From Spirometra erinaceieuropaei (Eukaryota; Platyhelminthes; Cestoda; Diphyllobothriidea; Diphyllobothriidae), in the NCBI GenBank assembly GCA_902702965.1, contig CACRXP010000419.1, positions 361,528 to 425,527 of the forward strand: a stretch of 64,000 bases of DNA, given 5' to 3'. The notes beneath the pieces are model-generated. The model ran no database searches, was not told the DNA's origin, and saw nothing but the letters and a program-made list of their open reading frames with translations. How positions within the stretch are numbered: the first letter of the stretch is position 1; every line of letters starts with the position of its first letter. Shown piece by piece: positions 41,701-42,679 of the stretch. Both the position numbers and the translations under genes were made by a program.

Positions 41701-42356
41701 ATCAAGACCAGCAGGAACAGTCAGCACATTACTCTGATGATGGAGACGAGAGGGTTTCCGAAACGTCAGTACAAATATACCTCGGTCCATGAACTCGCCC
41801 TATCTTCTTCTTCGTCTTCTTGGGGGGATGATGGACGCGATACAATATCTGGACCTCGGGTCTTTACCCATATCGACTTAATTTTGTATACTTTTCCTTC
41901 CTGTAGGCCTCTAGCTTGGATTGTGACGCGGCCGGCAAACCGAACAGGCGACTCTCCCAGAAGCTGGACTCCATCCGTGATCTCTTCCATGTTAAAAGCA
42001 GCCGCTCCGCCGGCTCCCGCAAAGTCTCCAGTCCACCTTTACGCCGCACCTCCGATGCCTCCACCAGCACCCTCCGTCCCGACGATCAGGGCATGCAGGA
42101 CGCTGAGGCACGTCGTTGTTGCACTGCCCAGCTGTTGGCCGCAATGTCAGACAGCTTCCTGGCCTACGCCAACCCGGCTACTGGTGACCCCGCCGCAGTC
42201 CCCTCTCTGCATGCCGTTTTCACCGAAAATGTGGCCCGTCTGATTGCAGTGGCGGACCATGTGTCTTTGCGACGGGCCCTGGCCAATTGGTTCCTGCACA
42301 TTGTCAGCCCCAGTGTGGGTTCACCCGCTGTCTCTGCCGCGAGTGTTTCATCCTAG
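2220..42356 (+). CDS. ARFGEF3: BIG3/ARFGEF3-like gene, C-terminal part, 11 exons (whole-gene span)
   Basis: This is the span of one plus-strand gene. The coding segments are 2220-2729, 9569-10012, 14257-14579, 16559-16917, 20351-20606, 22703-23022, 25152-25511, 30571-30745, 31692-31812, 37702-38139 and 41915-42356. All have AG/GT borders, and the split codons rejoin in frame at every junction. The joined protein follows vertebrate BIG3 (brefeldin A-inhibited guanine nucleotide-exchange protein 3) block by block. Landmarks include the DCW..LFRACE..DELEYAHFS block, the SGWRP motif, and a final block with DAEARR near the C-terminus. The family is related to the Sec7 ARF-GEFs and acts at membranes; vertebrate BIG3 is linked to secretory-granule traffic and binds prohibitin. 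The N-terminal region, where the Sec7-like segment would be, is outside the window. The homology is from remembered family sequence and was not computed. Confidence 0.82.
2797..3425 (-). mobile_element. Penelope-like element fragment (GIY-YIG endonuclease end)
   Basis: Read on the minus strand from about 3425, decayed frames give a GAYGAVVAKQ-type relic of the Cys-x-Cys/GIY-YIG start, then RTEHAAAVVRKDVSSQVLAH, then MNRELLELWVSSSLSINKHN and DLPSQHSALKPCLG. This is the endonuclease tail typical of PLEs, with at least two frameshifts. Downstream (2815-2848, minus) is a decayed hammerhead-like motif. The order endonuclease then ribozyme-bearing terminus is that of a PLE 3' end. Confidence 0.7.
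2815..2848 (-). ncRNA. Degenerate hammerhead-like motif
   Basis: Minus strand: CCGATGA in place of CTGATGA, GGATTC/GAATTC arms, GAA, ACGT, C. Similar decayed copies are at 6171-6206, 24330-24363, 25778-25811 and 26253-26286 (all minus). Confidence 0.4.
3925..4110 (-). repeat. GC-rich composite repeat fragment (minus)
   Basis: GCGCAGCTTCTACCGCGCTC, TCTTCCCCCTACCTGGACCC and GGTGTCAAGACATAGTCAAG are the complement of the repeat's GTCTTGACACCGGG...CAGGTGGGGGAGGAGAGAGTG...TAGATGCTGCGC core. Another minus copy is at 12110-12190. Confidence 0.5.
4452..5110 (-). mobile_element. Penelope-like element fragment (GIY-YIG endonuclease end)
   Basis: On the minus strand from about 5100 the frame reads WCSCGQSNYVGETGRQLRTR, then MVEHAAAVQRNDAS. 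This is the YVGETG-R...EH core of the GIY-YIG fold. A shifted frame continues NEVESLARGDNRVSRELLES and WFTGPQSSNKRNELPIPYSV. The reverse transcriptase is absent (5' truncation). A well-preserved hammerhead-like motif follows at 4493-4528. Closely related to the fragment at 2797-3425. Confidence 0.75.
4493..4528 (-). ncRNA. Hammerhead ribozyme-like motif (PLE, ACGT type)
   Basis: On the minus strand: CTGATGA, a hairpin region with GGGTTC and AATCCC arms, GAA, ACGT, C. Flanks GTCT/AGGC give four pairs (one G-U) for helix I. The core is intact, and it sits downstream of a PLE endonuclease on the same strand. Confidence 0.66.
5170..5740. other. Intron, nothing recognised
   Basis: No repeat match within the window and no supported coding frame. 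The 71-codon minus frame at 5281-5496 has no family resemblance. Confidence 0.3.
5745..5832 (-). repeat. tRNA-like sequence, possible SINE head
   Basis: The minus strand reads GGCGCGATACCCCAGTCGGT, AGAACGGCCGGTCGGTGGTC. The CCCCAGTCGGTAGAACG part looks like a tRNA D-arm/A-box. No convincing B box or cloverleaf; it could be an unrelated low-copy repeat. Confidence 0.3.
6165..6600 (-). mobile_element. Penelope-like element fragment, third subfamily
   Basis: Minus strand: GGKLLTRLHEHKLA, then after a frameshift SQLATHIGETGHSFDHQGAA and LTLEAWYSDANSINRRLDLS. The pattern is the C-terminal half of the PLE GIY-YIG endonuclease. A degenerate hammerhead-like motif (GAAACGTC with a damaged CUGANGA box) lies at 6171-6206. 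Confidence 0.65.
6610..7060. other. Intron, nothing recognised
   Basis: AT-rich sequence between a PLE fragment and the AT-rich repeat. The 94-codon frame at 6768-7052 is unrecognised and probably spurious. Confidence 0.3.
7060..7845 (+). repeat. AT-rich dispersed repeat of unknown type, copy 1
   Basis: The copy is collinear with 10640-11480. Shared landmarks in order: TTGAGTTTC, CAATCGATTGCC/CAATCAATTGCC, TCGAAAAAAG..CGTCCACAAC, GGCCATATAAATA/GGCCTTATAAATA, CTAGACCGCAC.AAAAGT, GTTCGAA/GTTCAAA...GGTCATTT. No coding frame is shared. Divergence is high, so the family is old. Confidence 0.55.
7845..8840 (+). mobile_element. Penelope-like element with inverted terminal copies
   Basis: Plus strand from 8236: FTCSCGRN, then after a one-base shift YIGRASQRLPKRIKEHLPAS, then HPVDAREVFRVIYKVPSSYP and LATAEAAAIRLRRPVLCVQK. 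This is a PLE GIY-YIG endonuclease of a different branch from the others here. The sequence from about 8500 to 8840 is an inverted copy of about 8190 back to 7845 (landmarks ATACGGGTAAGTAGATAATT, GGGGAGGGGAGGGGGAGAG, TGGGACCTGTA). So the element has inverted terminal copies, one of which includes the end of the coding frame. Confidence 0.7.
9030..9350 (+). mobile_element. Penelope-like element 3' end with hammerhead-like motif
   Basis: Plus strand 9064-9180 reads PNFAATKIVAHTGNTTVREL, then IEAWASDENSVNRFIDLAP, the last part of a PLE endonuclease. Then comes TCGGTCGATGATTGAGC and the motif at 9282-9315. The copy ends in GTGCTCGAATCTTCTTC, the same terminus seen at 1076, 1418 and 38560. It sits 220 bases upstream of the exon at 9569. 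Confidence 0.65.
9282..9315 (+). ncRNA. Hammerhead ribozyme-like motif (PLE, AGCT type)
   Basis: CTGACGA (the seventh core base is free to vary), helix II GGACTC/GAGTCT, GAA, then AGTT where sister copies have AGCT, then C. Flanks CCT/AGG pair for helix I. One of the four stem III bases is mutated. Confidence 0.58.
9569..10012 (+). CDS. ARFGEF3: ARFGEF3-like exon
   Basis: The acceptor is a long pyrimidine tract ending CGAGCAG at 9568. One base completes a Ser codon with the previous exon, then LQELVSDFCRQ follows (vertebrate BIG3 has IQDLV at the same place). The exon contains LSQSVDRIFEESTDHLPLP and FLDSLLQVS, which parallel the vertebrate ADRLFEDATDKL block, then a Gly/Ala/Ser-rich linker with a KRSKSLP segment that could be a phosphosite region. 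It ends at ...LLFD plus AG, before the weak donor AG|GTTGGC at 10013. The two leftover bases rejoin with the A of the next exon to give Arg, which keeps the conserved Arg/Leu run intact. About 147 residues. Confidence 0.82.
10212..10300. repeat. Inverted pair of PLE terminus sequences
   Basis: GAGACACGATCGCCGGAACA...AGAGTTTTATTAG is followed at once by its near reverse complement (CTAATGAAGCTCTTGTCCCA, GCGACCGTGTGTCC). Both halves are the outer end of the PLE terminus seen at 4465-4490, 24297-24320 and 26219-26250. The ribozyme core and the rest of the element are gone. Confidence 0.55.
10640..11480 (+). repeat. AT-rich dispersed repeat of unknown type, copy 2
   Basis: Partner of the repeat at 7060-7845, in the same orientation. 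The short open frame at 11276-11530 falls partly inside it and has no family resemblance. Confidence 0.55.
11757..12020 (-). mobile_element. tRNA-derived SINE (minus)
   Basis: From 12020 backward: a tRNA-like head with GGATCGAGCCCC (B-box-like), then TTCGGGGTTGGGTATGACAG, GCTAATAAGCC, CTCCCTTGTCTTTGTCGGTA, and a tail with TTGGGCTCGAGAGAGTGCC and GGTGAGCGCCCCC. The same parts in the same order occur at 21655, 22045, 31180 and 45475. Confidence 0.65.
12020..12108 (+). mobile_element. SINE body fragment (plus), head to head with the previous copy
   Basis: CCCAGGTGTTCCACACCTCG, GGGTTGGGCATGACTGGCTG and CATTCCAGTCTCCCTTGTCT are the SINE body in plus orientation. The two heads meet, so the pair forms an inverted repeat of about 90 bases per arm. 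Confidence 0.6.
12583..13920. mobile_element. Fold-back element, diverged, with telomere-like core
   Basis: The left end is CAGCAGATGTGCC at 12583 and the right end is GAACACCTACTG at 13920, followed by TA. The arms match the 29412-30379 subfamily (CAGTAGGTGGGCTA ends) more than the CAGTGNGTGAC subfamily. Between the arms lies a further inverted pair around 12889-13300 (GATCGCAGTTGGT and its reverse complement) that encloses a degenerate GGTTAGGGTTA-rich stretch. Confidence 0.62.
13030..13270 (+). repeat. Degenerate TTAGGG-like array
   Basis: There are many GGTTAGGGTTA, GGTTACGGTTAGG and TTAGGGTTGCCGTTAGGG units, imperfect but dense, inside the fold-back element at 12583-13920. TTAGGG is the usual flatworm telomere unit. 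Short related patches occur at 34350-34400 and 36617-36640. Confidence 0.65.
14257..14579 (+). CDS. ARFGEF3: ARFGEF3-like exon
   Basis: The acceptor TCTCTTGCAG ends at 14256. After one base of a split codon the frame reads LAQLLLHAIRSTDRPLLHLL, which matches the vertebrate run AMLRIV.SKARPLLH at the same point in the protein. Later blocks FVSHRALSHLHECIIALV and FSANEMFCKPFELLLRL match the vertebrate segment that ends FRPFERIMQL. The donor is TTGG|GTGCGC at 14580. The leftover G plus AG of the next exon restores the conserved Glu. An in-frame Gly/Asp-rich insert (residues near PPDASAGGGD) has no vertebrate counterpart that I recall. About 107 residues. Confidence 0.83.
14718..14965. mobile_element. 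Fold-back element, one arm
   Basis: It begins CAGCGGCTCACTACGTCATT after TA and follows the fold-back arm: AACCGAAATTCCC, AATTGCCTAAGTGAGATTGT and GCTGACCTTTTAATAAGC. The second arm is not present, so this is a truncated copy in the intron after the exon ending at 14579. Confidence 0.55.
15131..15340 (-). mobile_element. Penelope-like endonuclease fragment (minus)
   Basis: Minus-strand frame: SGSHISEHKLTVRRGDELSQ, VAAHTYAMGHEFNFAVTTII and RELVEAWVSDQNSVN. This is the middle and end of the PLE GIY-YIG domain. It faces a plus-strand fragment that starts about 15 bases away. Confidence 0.65.
15355..15530 (+). mobile_element. Penelope-like endonuclease fragment (plus)
   Basis: Plus-strand frame: LKYQLNPREQSGVVYHIPCL, NCPCN, then after a stop MVQTECMLGSRIHEHKLAVR. 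This is the N-terminal part of the same domain that the minus-strand neighbour lacks: Cys-x2-Cys, a damaged YVG..., R.HEHKL. It is arranged head to head with the previous fragment. Confidence 0.6.
15740..17289 (+). repeat. GC-rich composite repeat pieces around the exon at 16559
   Basis: 15740-15930 matches 35990-36140 and 43560-43740 (GGGTGAGGTCGACTC, CATCTGACGCAC, GCTTGGGAGGCTGCCAACTG). 16990-17285 carries the second part (GTGCCAGCCACCTGCG, CGGTCTTCTTGACTCTGTC, GATGCTGCGCAAGTCGCCG, ACGGTCGAACTGTCG). 16040-16200 holds a weak copy. The true exon at 16559-16917 lies between them and is not part of the repeat. Confidence 0.5.
16559..16917 (+). CDS. ARFGEF3: ARFGEF3-like exon with SGWRP motif
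   Basis: The acceptor is TGTTATTGCAG at 16558, preceded by a GT/T-rich tract. The frame reads MCDGELQDRIICCISEVVEA, then CLHSGWRPVFAALRSIKVAF, closely following the vertebrate CDEDVQDQV..IGELVEV and QSGWRPLFSALE blocks. SGWRP is also a hallmark of the HEAT-like (HDS) repeats of the BIG/GBF ARF-GEF families. A Thr/Ala/Ser-rich acidic linker follows. The exon closes with VLEIFE before GAG|GTGAGT at 16918, a consensus donor, and ends on a codon boundary. About 119 residues. The strength of this motif makes it one of the surest exons in the window. Confidence 0.86.
17290..18240. mobile_element. Fold-back (Tc1/mariner-like) element, complete
   Basis: Length 951 bases. The left end is CAGTGTGTGACTG and the right end is GGCCACGCACTG followed by TA. 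The left flank is TG, probably a mutated TA. The two arms of roughly 450 bases are inverted copies with frequent mismatches, and nothing is encoded between them. In a transcript the arms would form one long hairpin. It sits in the intron between the exons at 16559 and 20351, in a neighbourhood shared with a GC-rich repeat that ends just before it. Confidence 0.72.
18241..19069. other. Intron, nothing recognised
   Basis: T/C-rich open frames (18244-18531) look like a chance product of pyrimidine-rich intron. A G9 run lies at about 18977. Confidence 0.3.
19070..19480 (+). mobile_element. Penelope-like element 3' fragment (same branch as 7845-8840)
   Basis: RLLATAEAIAIRLRKPILCA then QKNQVQAPCLQ matches the end of the coding frame of the element at 7845-8840. 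The following CCGCCCCTCCCCCACATTCC and CCATATAACTGTATTGGCC match its terminal copy. The frame breaks soon after. Confidence 0.6.
19500..20340. other. Intron, weak repeat traces only
   Basis: 19870-20100 may be a very diverged third copy of the AT-rich repeat (AAATTTCAATATGG, CTTCCTCATGA, GGGTTGCATGTCAAGT), but I cannot confirm it. Nothing else is recognised. Confidence 0.25.
20351..20606 (+). CDS. ARFGEF3: ARFGEF3-like exon
   Basis: The acceptor is TTTTTTGCACGCCTAG at 20350 and the exon starts on a codon boundary with IFLTAKDLMVFCEIAVDCVR. This continues the vertebrate VFDVFEAFL..DNIQVFANAATSYIMCL helix pair in both position and pattern. After YLSAGELQ comes an Ala/Thr/Asn-rich linker (residues about 45-80 of the exon), typical of the low-complexity spacers in this protein. 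The donor is TTGG|GTATGA at 20607. One base is left over and pairs with TA at the start of the next exon to make a Val codon. About 85 residues. Confidence 0.8.
20835..20975 (+). repeat. GC-rich composite repeat, upstream part
   Basis: ACATCGAATTCTGGTGGGTG, TTATCAGGAATGCGCACCCA and GTCAATTGGGATCCTTGTCG match 27945-28060 nearly base for base. Confidence 0.6.
21655..21902 (-). mobile_element. tRNA-derived SINE (minus)
   Basis: It contains GGGGGCGCTCACC, CTCTCGAGCCCAA, TACCGACAAAGACAAGGGAG and CATACCCAACCCCGAAGTGT, then GATCGAACTCGCGACCTG (the complement of a B-box-containing tRNA head). Nearly full length. Confidence 0.68.
21903..22235 (+). mobile_element. tRNA-derived SINE parts (plus): tail 21903-22020 and head/body 22045-22235
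   Basis: The head at 22045-22110 has GTGGCCCAGTGGTTAGATG (A-box-like) and GAGTTTGAACCCC (B-box-like), spaced as in a tRNA. The body follows with TTCGGGGTTGTGTATGAGTG and CTTTGTCGGCAATAACATTC. A separate tail piece precedes it. With the minus copy before it this forms an inverted SINE pair in the intron before the exon at 22703. Confidence 0.68.
22703..23022 (+). CDS. ARFGEF3: ARFGEF3-like exon
   Basis: The acceptor TTATCCTTTCTGTCAG ends at 22702. The frame gives DMRSSSTSEADDFSRVEASC, then LCLSTLPLLTRCCEVLQALW, which corresponds to the vertebrate LCLPALDYLRRCSQLLAKIY helix. The open frame extends upstream of the acceptor, but that part lacks similarity and sits in pyrimidine-rich intron. The exon ends TFVTTEE before GAG|GTGACT at 23023, on a codon boundary, matching the codon-boundary start of the next exon. 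About 106 residues. Confidence 0.8.
23340..23900 (+). mobile_element. RTE-like LINE 3' fragment
   Basis: CLLRKCPLTRRDMSTATKIH is followed, in shifted frames, by LFGHVLRRACLTS and PISRRRRGGKFETRLDAVRK, then GLRRSSRYWVALSRSTAPDR and HAWGGTIRDSI. This is the conserved tail after the RT domain in RTE-like LINEs (GHVLRR..., GG..KTW...., DR..W). At least two frameshifts. It lies in the intron after the exon ending at 23022. Confidence 0.65.
24700..24900 (-). mobile_element. Diverged SINE body (minus)
   Basis: GATTGGCCATTACTGTTTCG, GGCTTATTGTGCCTTCATTC and AGCCAATCATAACCC resemble the complement of the SINE body. The head and tail cannot be recognised. Confidence 0.4.
25099..25123. repeat. (TA)n microsatellite
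   Basis: A run of about 11 TA units ends about 30 bases before the acceptor of the exon at 25152. Length changes here would lie next to the polypyrimidine region of that splice site. Confidence 0.85.
25152..25511 (+). CDS. ARFGEF3: ARFGEF3-like exon
   Basis: The exon is exactly 120 codons, bounded by ATTCCGTAG at 25151 and CTGCAG|GTGAGC at 25512. It reads SLLSLDELDQPSGVLHLWLL, then LLDGVITASWQC, matching the vertebrate VLSDFDDDTGLIEVWIILLE followed by LTAAVSNC. The later segment FAVFVINHVLMPKLQ matches the vertebrate IYAVVHLLLPVMSVW. A (TA)n microsatellite lies about 30 bases upstream of the acceptor tract. The exon starts and ends in phase 0, so in principle it could be skipped without a frame change. 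Confidence 0.86.
25770..26170 (-). mobile_element. Penelope-like element fragment
   Basis: Minus strand 26045-25890: KLAVLRGDELSQVAARTSEI, then GHEVNFTAAKIIAHDG and RRRVNEV. This is the PLE endonuclease end, closely related to 15131-15340. It is followed by the degenerate AGCT-type hammerhead-like motif at 25778-25811. Confidence 0.6.
26520..27390 (+). mobile_element. Penelope-like element with inverted terminal copies
   Basis: The coding part (about 26788-27120) reads VHPKDRVGYLDRKEVICKIP, CDACDALYCGQAGKFASTRI, REHQLIVKRRDHLSQMAMHT and LDTGHTFAWNKTRMVG. This is a GIY-YIG domain with Cys-x2-Cys and R.REH, Tyr kept but YVG changed to YCG. Both ends carry the same roughly 110-base sequence in opposite orientation (TTTGAAAGCAGATAAGTTCT on the left; complement with CCTTTTCCCAAAGAACGTAC on the right), each with a hammerhead-like motif. 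The reverse transcriptase is missing. Confidence 0.72.
27260..27294 (+). ncRNA. Hammerhead ribozyme-like motif (PLE, AATT type, damaged stem III)
   Basis: CTGACGA, helix II region around CGGAGAACCG, GAA, then AATA. Flanks GAGT/ACTC pair for helix I. The partner terminus of the same element (26585-26619, minus) keeps AATT but has CTGACGG in place of CTGACGA. Confidence 0.5.
27930..28380 (+). repeat. GC-rich composite repeat, long copy
   Basis: This copy joins the upstream part (ACATCGAATTCTGGTGGGTG) to the downstream core (GCCGTGCCAGCCACCTACGG, CCTCCGGTCTTCTTGACC, GTGAGAGTGTGGTAGGTGCT, GCGGTCGAACTGTCG). It therefore shows the order of the parts in the full repeat. Confidence 0.6.
28385..29410. 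other. Intron, nothing recognised
   Basis: Open frames of 60-90 codons at 28385-28585 and 29014-29309 show no domain I know and no splice-compatible similarity to ARFGEF3. Confidence 0.3.
29412..30379. mobile_element. Fold-back (Tc1/mariner-like) element, second subfamily
   Basis: Length 968 bases. Ends are perfect inverted copies for at least 14 bases (CAGTAGGTGGGCTA at 29412 and its complement ending at 30379), with TA on both outer sides. The arms share GCCGGC, GCATGCAAAAACTAC and CATAATTCTATAA landmarks in inverted order. The copy lies about 190 bases upstream of the exon at 30571. Confidence 0.75.
30571..30745 (+). CDS. ARFGEF3: ARFGEF3-like exon (short)
   Basis: A C-rich acceptor tract ends CCTCCTAG at 30570. 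The exon starts on a codon boundary with IAIDEFAASTMQGQVSLPNG and continues to KLLLSKLCLLIGQTTQLIG and SLFSRFQS. The helix pattern corresponds to the vertebrate NFKHAIGLSCELVVEHIQSF. The donor is TCAT|GTAGGT at 30746, leaving one base that joins CC of the next exon as a Ser codon. About 58 residues. Sequence similarity is weaker here than in the other exons; the phase fit on both sides carries much of the weight. Confidence 0.72.
31180..31400 (+). mobile_element. tRNA-derived SINE, head truncated (plus)
   Basis: CTTCGGGTGTGCCACACTTC, GGGGTTGGGTATGACTGGCT, CTTGTATTTGTCGGTAATAC, GGTTGGGCTCAATAGAGAGT and TTAGCGCCCATCTGCC follow the SINE body and tail. Confidence 0.6.
31485..31575. mobile_element. 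Fold-back arm remnant
   Basis: The short stretch with TTTAATGTTAGCTGAAATTA, AAAAGATTACTTAAATAGGG and CACTGTGCAGCA follows the start of the fold-back arm seen at 17305-17400. Only about 90 bases survive, just upstream of the exon at 31692. Confidence 0.45.
31692..31812 (+). CDS. ARFGEF3: ARFGEF3-like exon (short)
   Basis: The acceptor is TCTGTTCCTAAAG at 31691. After two bases of a split codon the frame reads GNADRVVGLDLMLHQTLRIL, then VECASLRNEKLSRLSISCF. This matches the vertebrate block MINTMLKDLFELLVACVAKP followed by TETISRVGCSCIRYVL. The donor is TTCAG|GTACAT at 31813. The two leftover bases plus G from the next exon make the conserved Arg. About 39 residues. It sits only 950 bases after the previous exon, while the next intron is 5.9 kb. 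Confidence 0.8.
31960..32900 (+). repeat. GC-rich composite repeat, two degraded copies
   Basis: Cores at about 32040-32230 and 32640-32830 keep TGACTCTGTCGTGACATTGA, GGGAGGAGGTAGTGCGGTAG, GAGGAGAGAGTGCTTTGGAT and a following CACGCGCAAGT-like piece. No coding exon is seen here despite open frames of 60-167 codons. Confidence 0.45.
32901..33849. other. Intron, nothing recognised
   Basis: Mixed composition with no matching repeats in the window. The minus frame at 33429-33737 (102 codons) is unrecognised. Confidence 0.3.
33850..34010. mobile_element. Fold-back arm remnant
   Basis: GAAGTGCGTTTTCTTTTAGG, AAGGATTACTTGGGTGTAAT and CAAGATGTCGGCCTTTGAAT follow the fold-back arm in order. No second arm is seen nearby. 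Confidence 0.5.
34440..36620 (+). repeat. GC-rich composite repeat copies
   Basis: 34440-34620 is a short copy with a (GA)n expansion at 34479-34500. 35140-35370 is very diverged. 35990-36620 is the longest copy, with GCTTGGAAGGTTGCCAACTG, GTGGAGTGGCCGACTGGTGG, CGGCACGCCTAGGCGCGGC, TCTTCTTGACTCTGTCTTGA and GCGACGGTCGAACTGCC in order. The copy at 43560-44250 has the same order. Confidence 0.55.
36690..37560 (-). mobile_element. Penelope-like element with inverted terminal copies
   Basis: Minus strand: VERQLKKPLIQVAHQSTTTL, LVHPKDRVGYLDRKGVVYKN, SAYMSIS, then RRRDHLTLVTMRTLDTGHKF and AWENTRIVGACPIRKGREFL. Same subfamily as 26520-27390, with frameshifts. Terminal copies (TTTCTTGGGATGCCC, CTTTGGGAA, CGACGAGCTGGGGAACCAGA) occur at both ends in inverted orientation. 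The 3' end keeps a hammerhead-like core (36801-36835). Confidence 0.72.
36801..36835 (-). ncRNA. Hammerhead ribozyme-like motif (PLE, CATG variant)
   Basis: Minus strand: CTGACGA, a strong helix II (GAG-CTGG, GGAA tetraloop, CCAG-A-CTC), GAA, CATG, T. Here the usual A-U closing pair of stem III is a C-G pair. Helix I is short. Confidence 0.45.
37702..38139 (+). CDS. ARFGEF3: ARFGEF3-like exon
   Basis: The acceptor is a C-rich tract ending CACCTAG at 37701. The frame starts HLMLSISARLTPLQWDLAAN, then HFEEVFRVCLFPLHTL, matching the vertebrate YVLVTAGPVFTEEMWRLACC block and the following helix. A linker with GDTSGLQ and ETEGRDRLRQLTLHLFQLEE follows (vertebrate IRAMAQQVFMLD is similar). The end is rich in acidic and Ser residues, then FDLSVYPLSTC. 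The donor is GAAAC|GTATGT at 38140. Two bases are left over, which fits a one-base start at 41915. The C-terminal 40 residues have no clear counterpart. About 145 residues. Confidence 0.8.
38316..38700. mobile_element. PLE terminus in inverted pair with CTT microsatellites
   Basis: A minus-oriented terminus (38316-38400, with the motif at 38364-38397) and a plus-oriented one (about 38510-38560) enclose a remnant of PLE coding tail. Both outer ends read GTGCTCGACCCTTCTTC on their own strand. The plus one continues into a 130-base CTT/CTC-rich microsatellite (38570-38700). Confidence 0.6.
38364..38397 (-). ncRNA. Hammerhead ribozyme-like motif (PLE, AGCT type)
   Basis: Minus strand: CTGACGA, hairpin region with GGGCT and GAGTCT arms, GAA, AGCT, C, flanked by CCT/AGG. 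The core is intact; helix II is weaker than in the copy at 9282. Confidence 0.58.
39193..40186. mobile_element. Fold-back (Tc1/mariner-like) element, complete
   Basis: Length 994 bases. It starts CAGTGAGTGACTGGTC and ends GATCGGTCACTCACTG, with TA on both outer sides. The arms are inverted copies of about 450 bases. This is the cleanest copy of the CAGTGNGTGAC subfamily in the window. It lies in the last intron, 250 bases before the assembly gap. Confidence 0.76.
40438..40692. other. Assembly gap (255 N)
   Basis: A run of N lies within the last intron of the ARFGEF3-like gene, between a fold-back element and a PLE endonuclease fragment. The real length is unknown. It is the most obvious place for unplaced exons of this gene. 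Confidence 0.98.
40693..41330 (-). other. Possible upstream part of the PLE at 41400, unproven
   Basis: Minus-strand frames such as LKKTWVGSYFVAVRAADKPN and LLNEVRGLVLKLMRKIVLLR are open for 60-100 residues next to the gap. I do not recognise them as any known domain. They could be PLE N-terminal sequence or chance. Confidence 0.25.
41400..41767 (-). mobile_element. Penelope-like element endonuclease fragment
   Basis: The best preserved GIY-YIG frame in the window (41701 down to 41411, minus): VVHSIPCQNCDARYVGETGK, RLGTRLHEHQLAINRKDKLS, VYGHVKQQNHNFAFEKARVI. It has Cys-x2-Cys, RYVGETGK and RLHEH intact. The terminus beside it (41734-41767) carries a hammerhead-like core on the opposite strand, as expected if PLE terminal copies are inverted. 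It ends 150 bases before the last exon of the host gene. Confidence 0.78.
41734..41767 (+). ncRNA. Hammerhead ribozyme-like motif (PLE, ACGT type)
   Basis: CTGATGA (41734-41740), a helix II hairpin GGAGA/TTTCC, then GAA and ACGT and C (to 41767). The flanks TACT and AGTA can form a 4-bp helix I. All conserved core positions are intact. Stem III would be only the two pairs of ACGT, so it could form properly only between two copies. One extra U lies between the core A and helix II. Confidence 0.68.
41915..42356 (+). CDS. ARFGEF3: ARFGEF3-like last exon with stop codon
   Basis: The acceptor is either TCTAG at 41914, whose one-base start fits the previous exon, or TTCCTGTAG at 41906, which would start in phase 0 and have the better pyrimidine tract. 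The frame reads LDCDAAGKPNRRLSQKLDSI, a basic/Ser-rich linker, then DAEARRCCTAQLLAAMSDSF and LIAVADHVSLRRALANWFLH. It ends with TAG at 42354-42356. The vertebrate C-terminus has the same order: a basic Ser-rich linker, VRDAEAQIQAWTNMVLTVL, then IRVRQAVREWLGRVGRVYD. So this is the true C-terminus. If 41907 is the start, an unplaced exon must lie between this exon and 38139. Confidence 0.8.
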
Positions 42357-42670
42357 CACTCGCATCTCACTGTAGTCTACTTTGTCAGTTGTCGTCTAGG
42401 TCTTTCATATACTGTCGCGCATTCCTCACTGTTTGTCTTTCCTCCTTCGTGTATTCGCTCCCGCCCCCTCCTCTGTGTTTTAACTCGGTCTAGTCCAGTA
42501 TATTTAGAGTTACGATCATGTCCTCCCTGTAACCCCTCTGTCTTTGGCTTTGTACCTTTGAATTTTCTCTTTGTAGTCTGCTTTGTATCGGTCAACTTCA
42601 AACAAGCACTGTATATCCTTAATGTGCTCCTCAGGCAATGGCGTCTTTTACGAAAAAAAACTGGCTTGTG
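42357..42670 (+). other. Presumed 3' UTR and flank of the ARFGEF3-like gene
   Basis: This is pyrimidine-rich sequence after the TAG, with no open frame of interest. No AATAAA is visible in the first 300 bases, so the poly(A) site may use a variant signal or lie further on within the repeat cluster. A run of A at 42653-42661 ends this stretch. Confidence 0.35.
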
Positions 42671-42679
42671 GCTTTAAGC

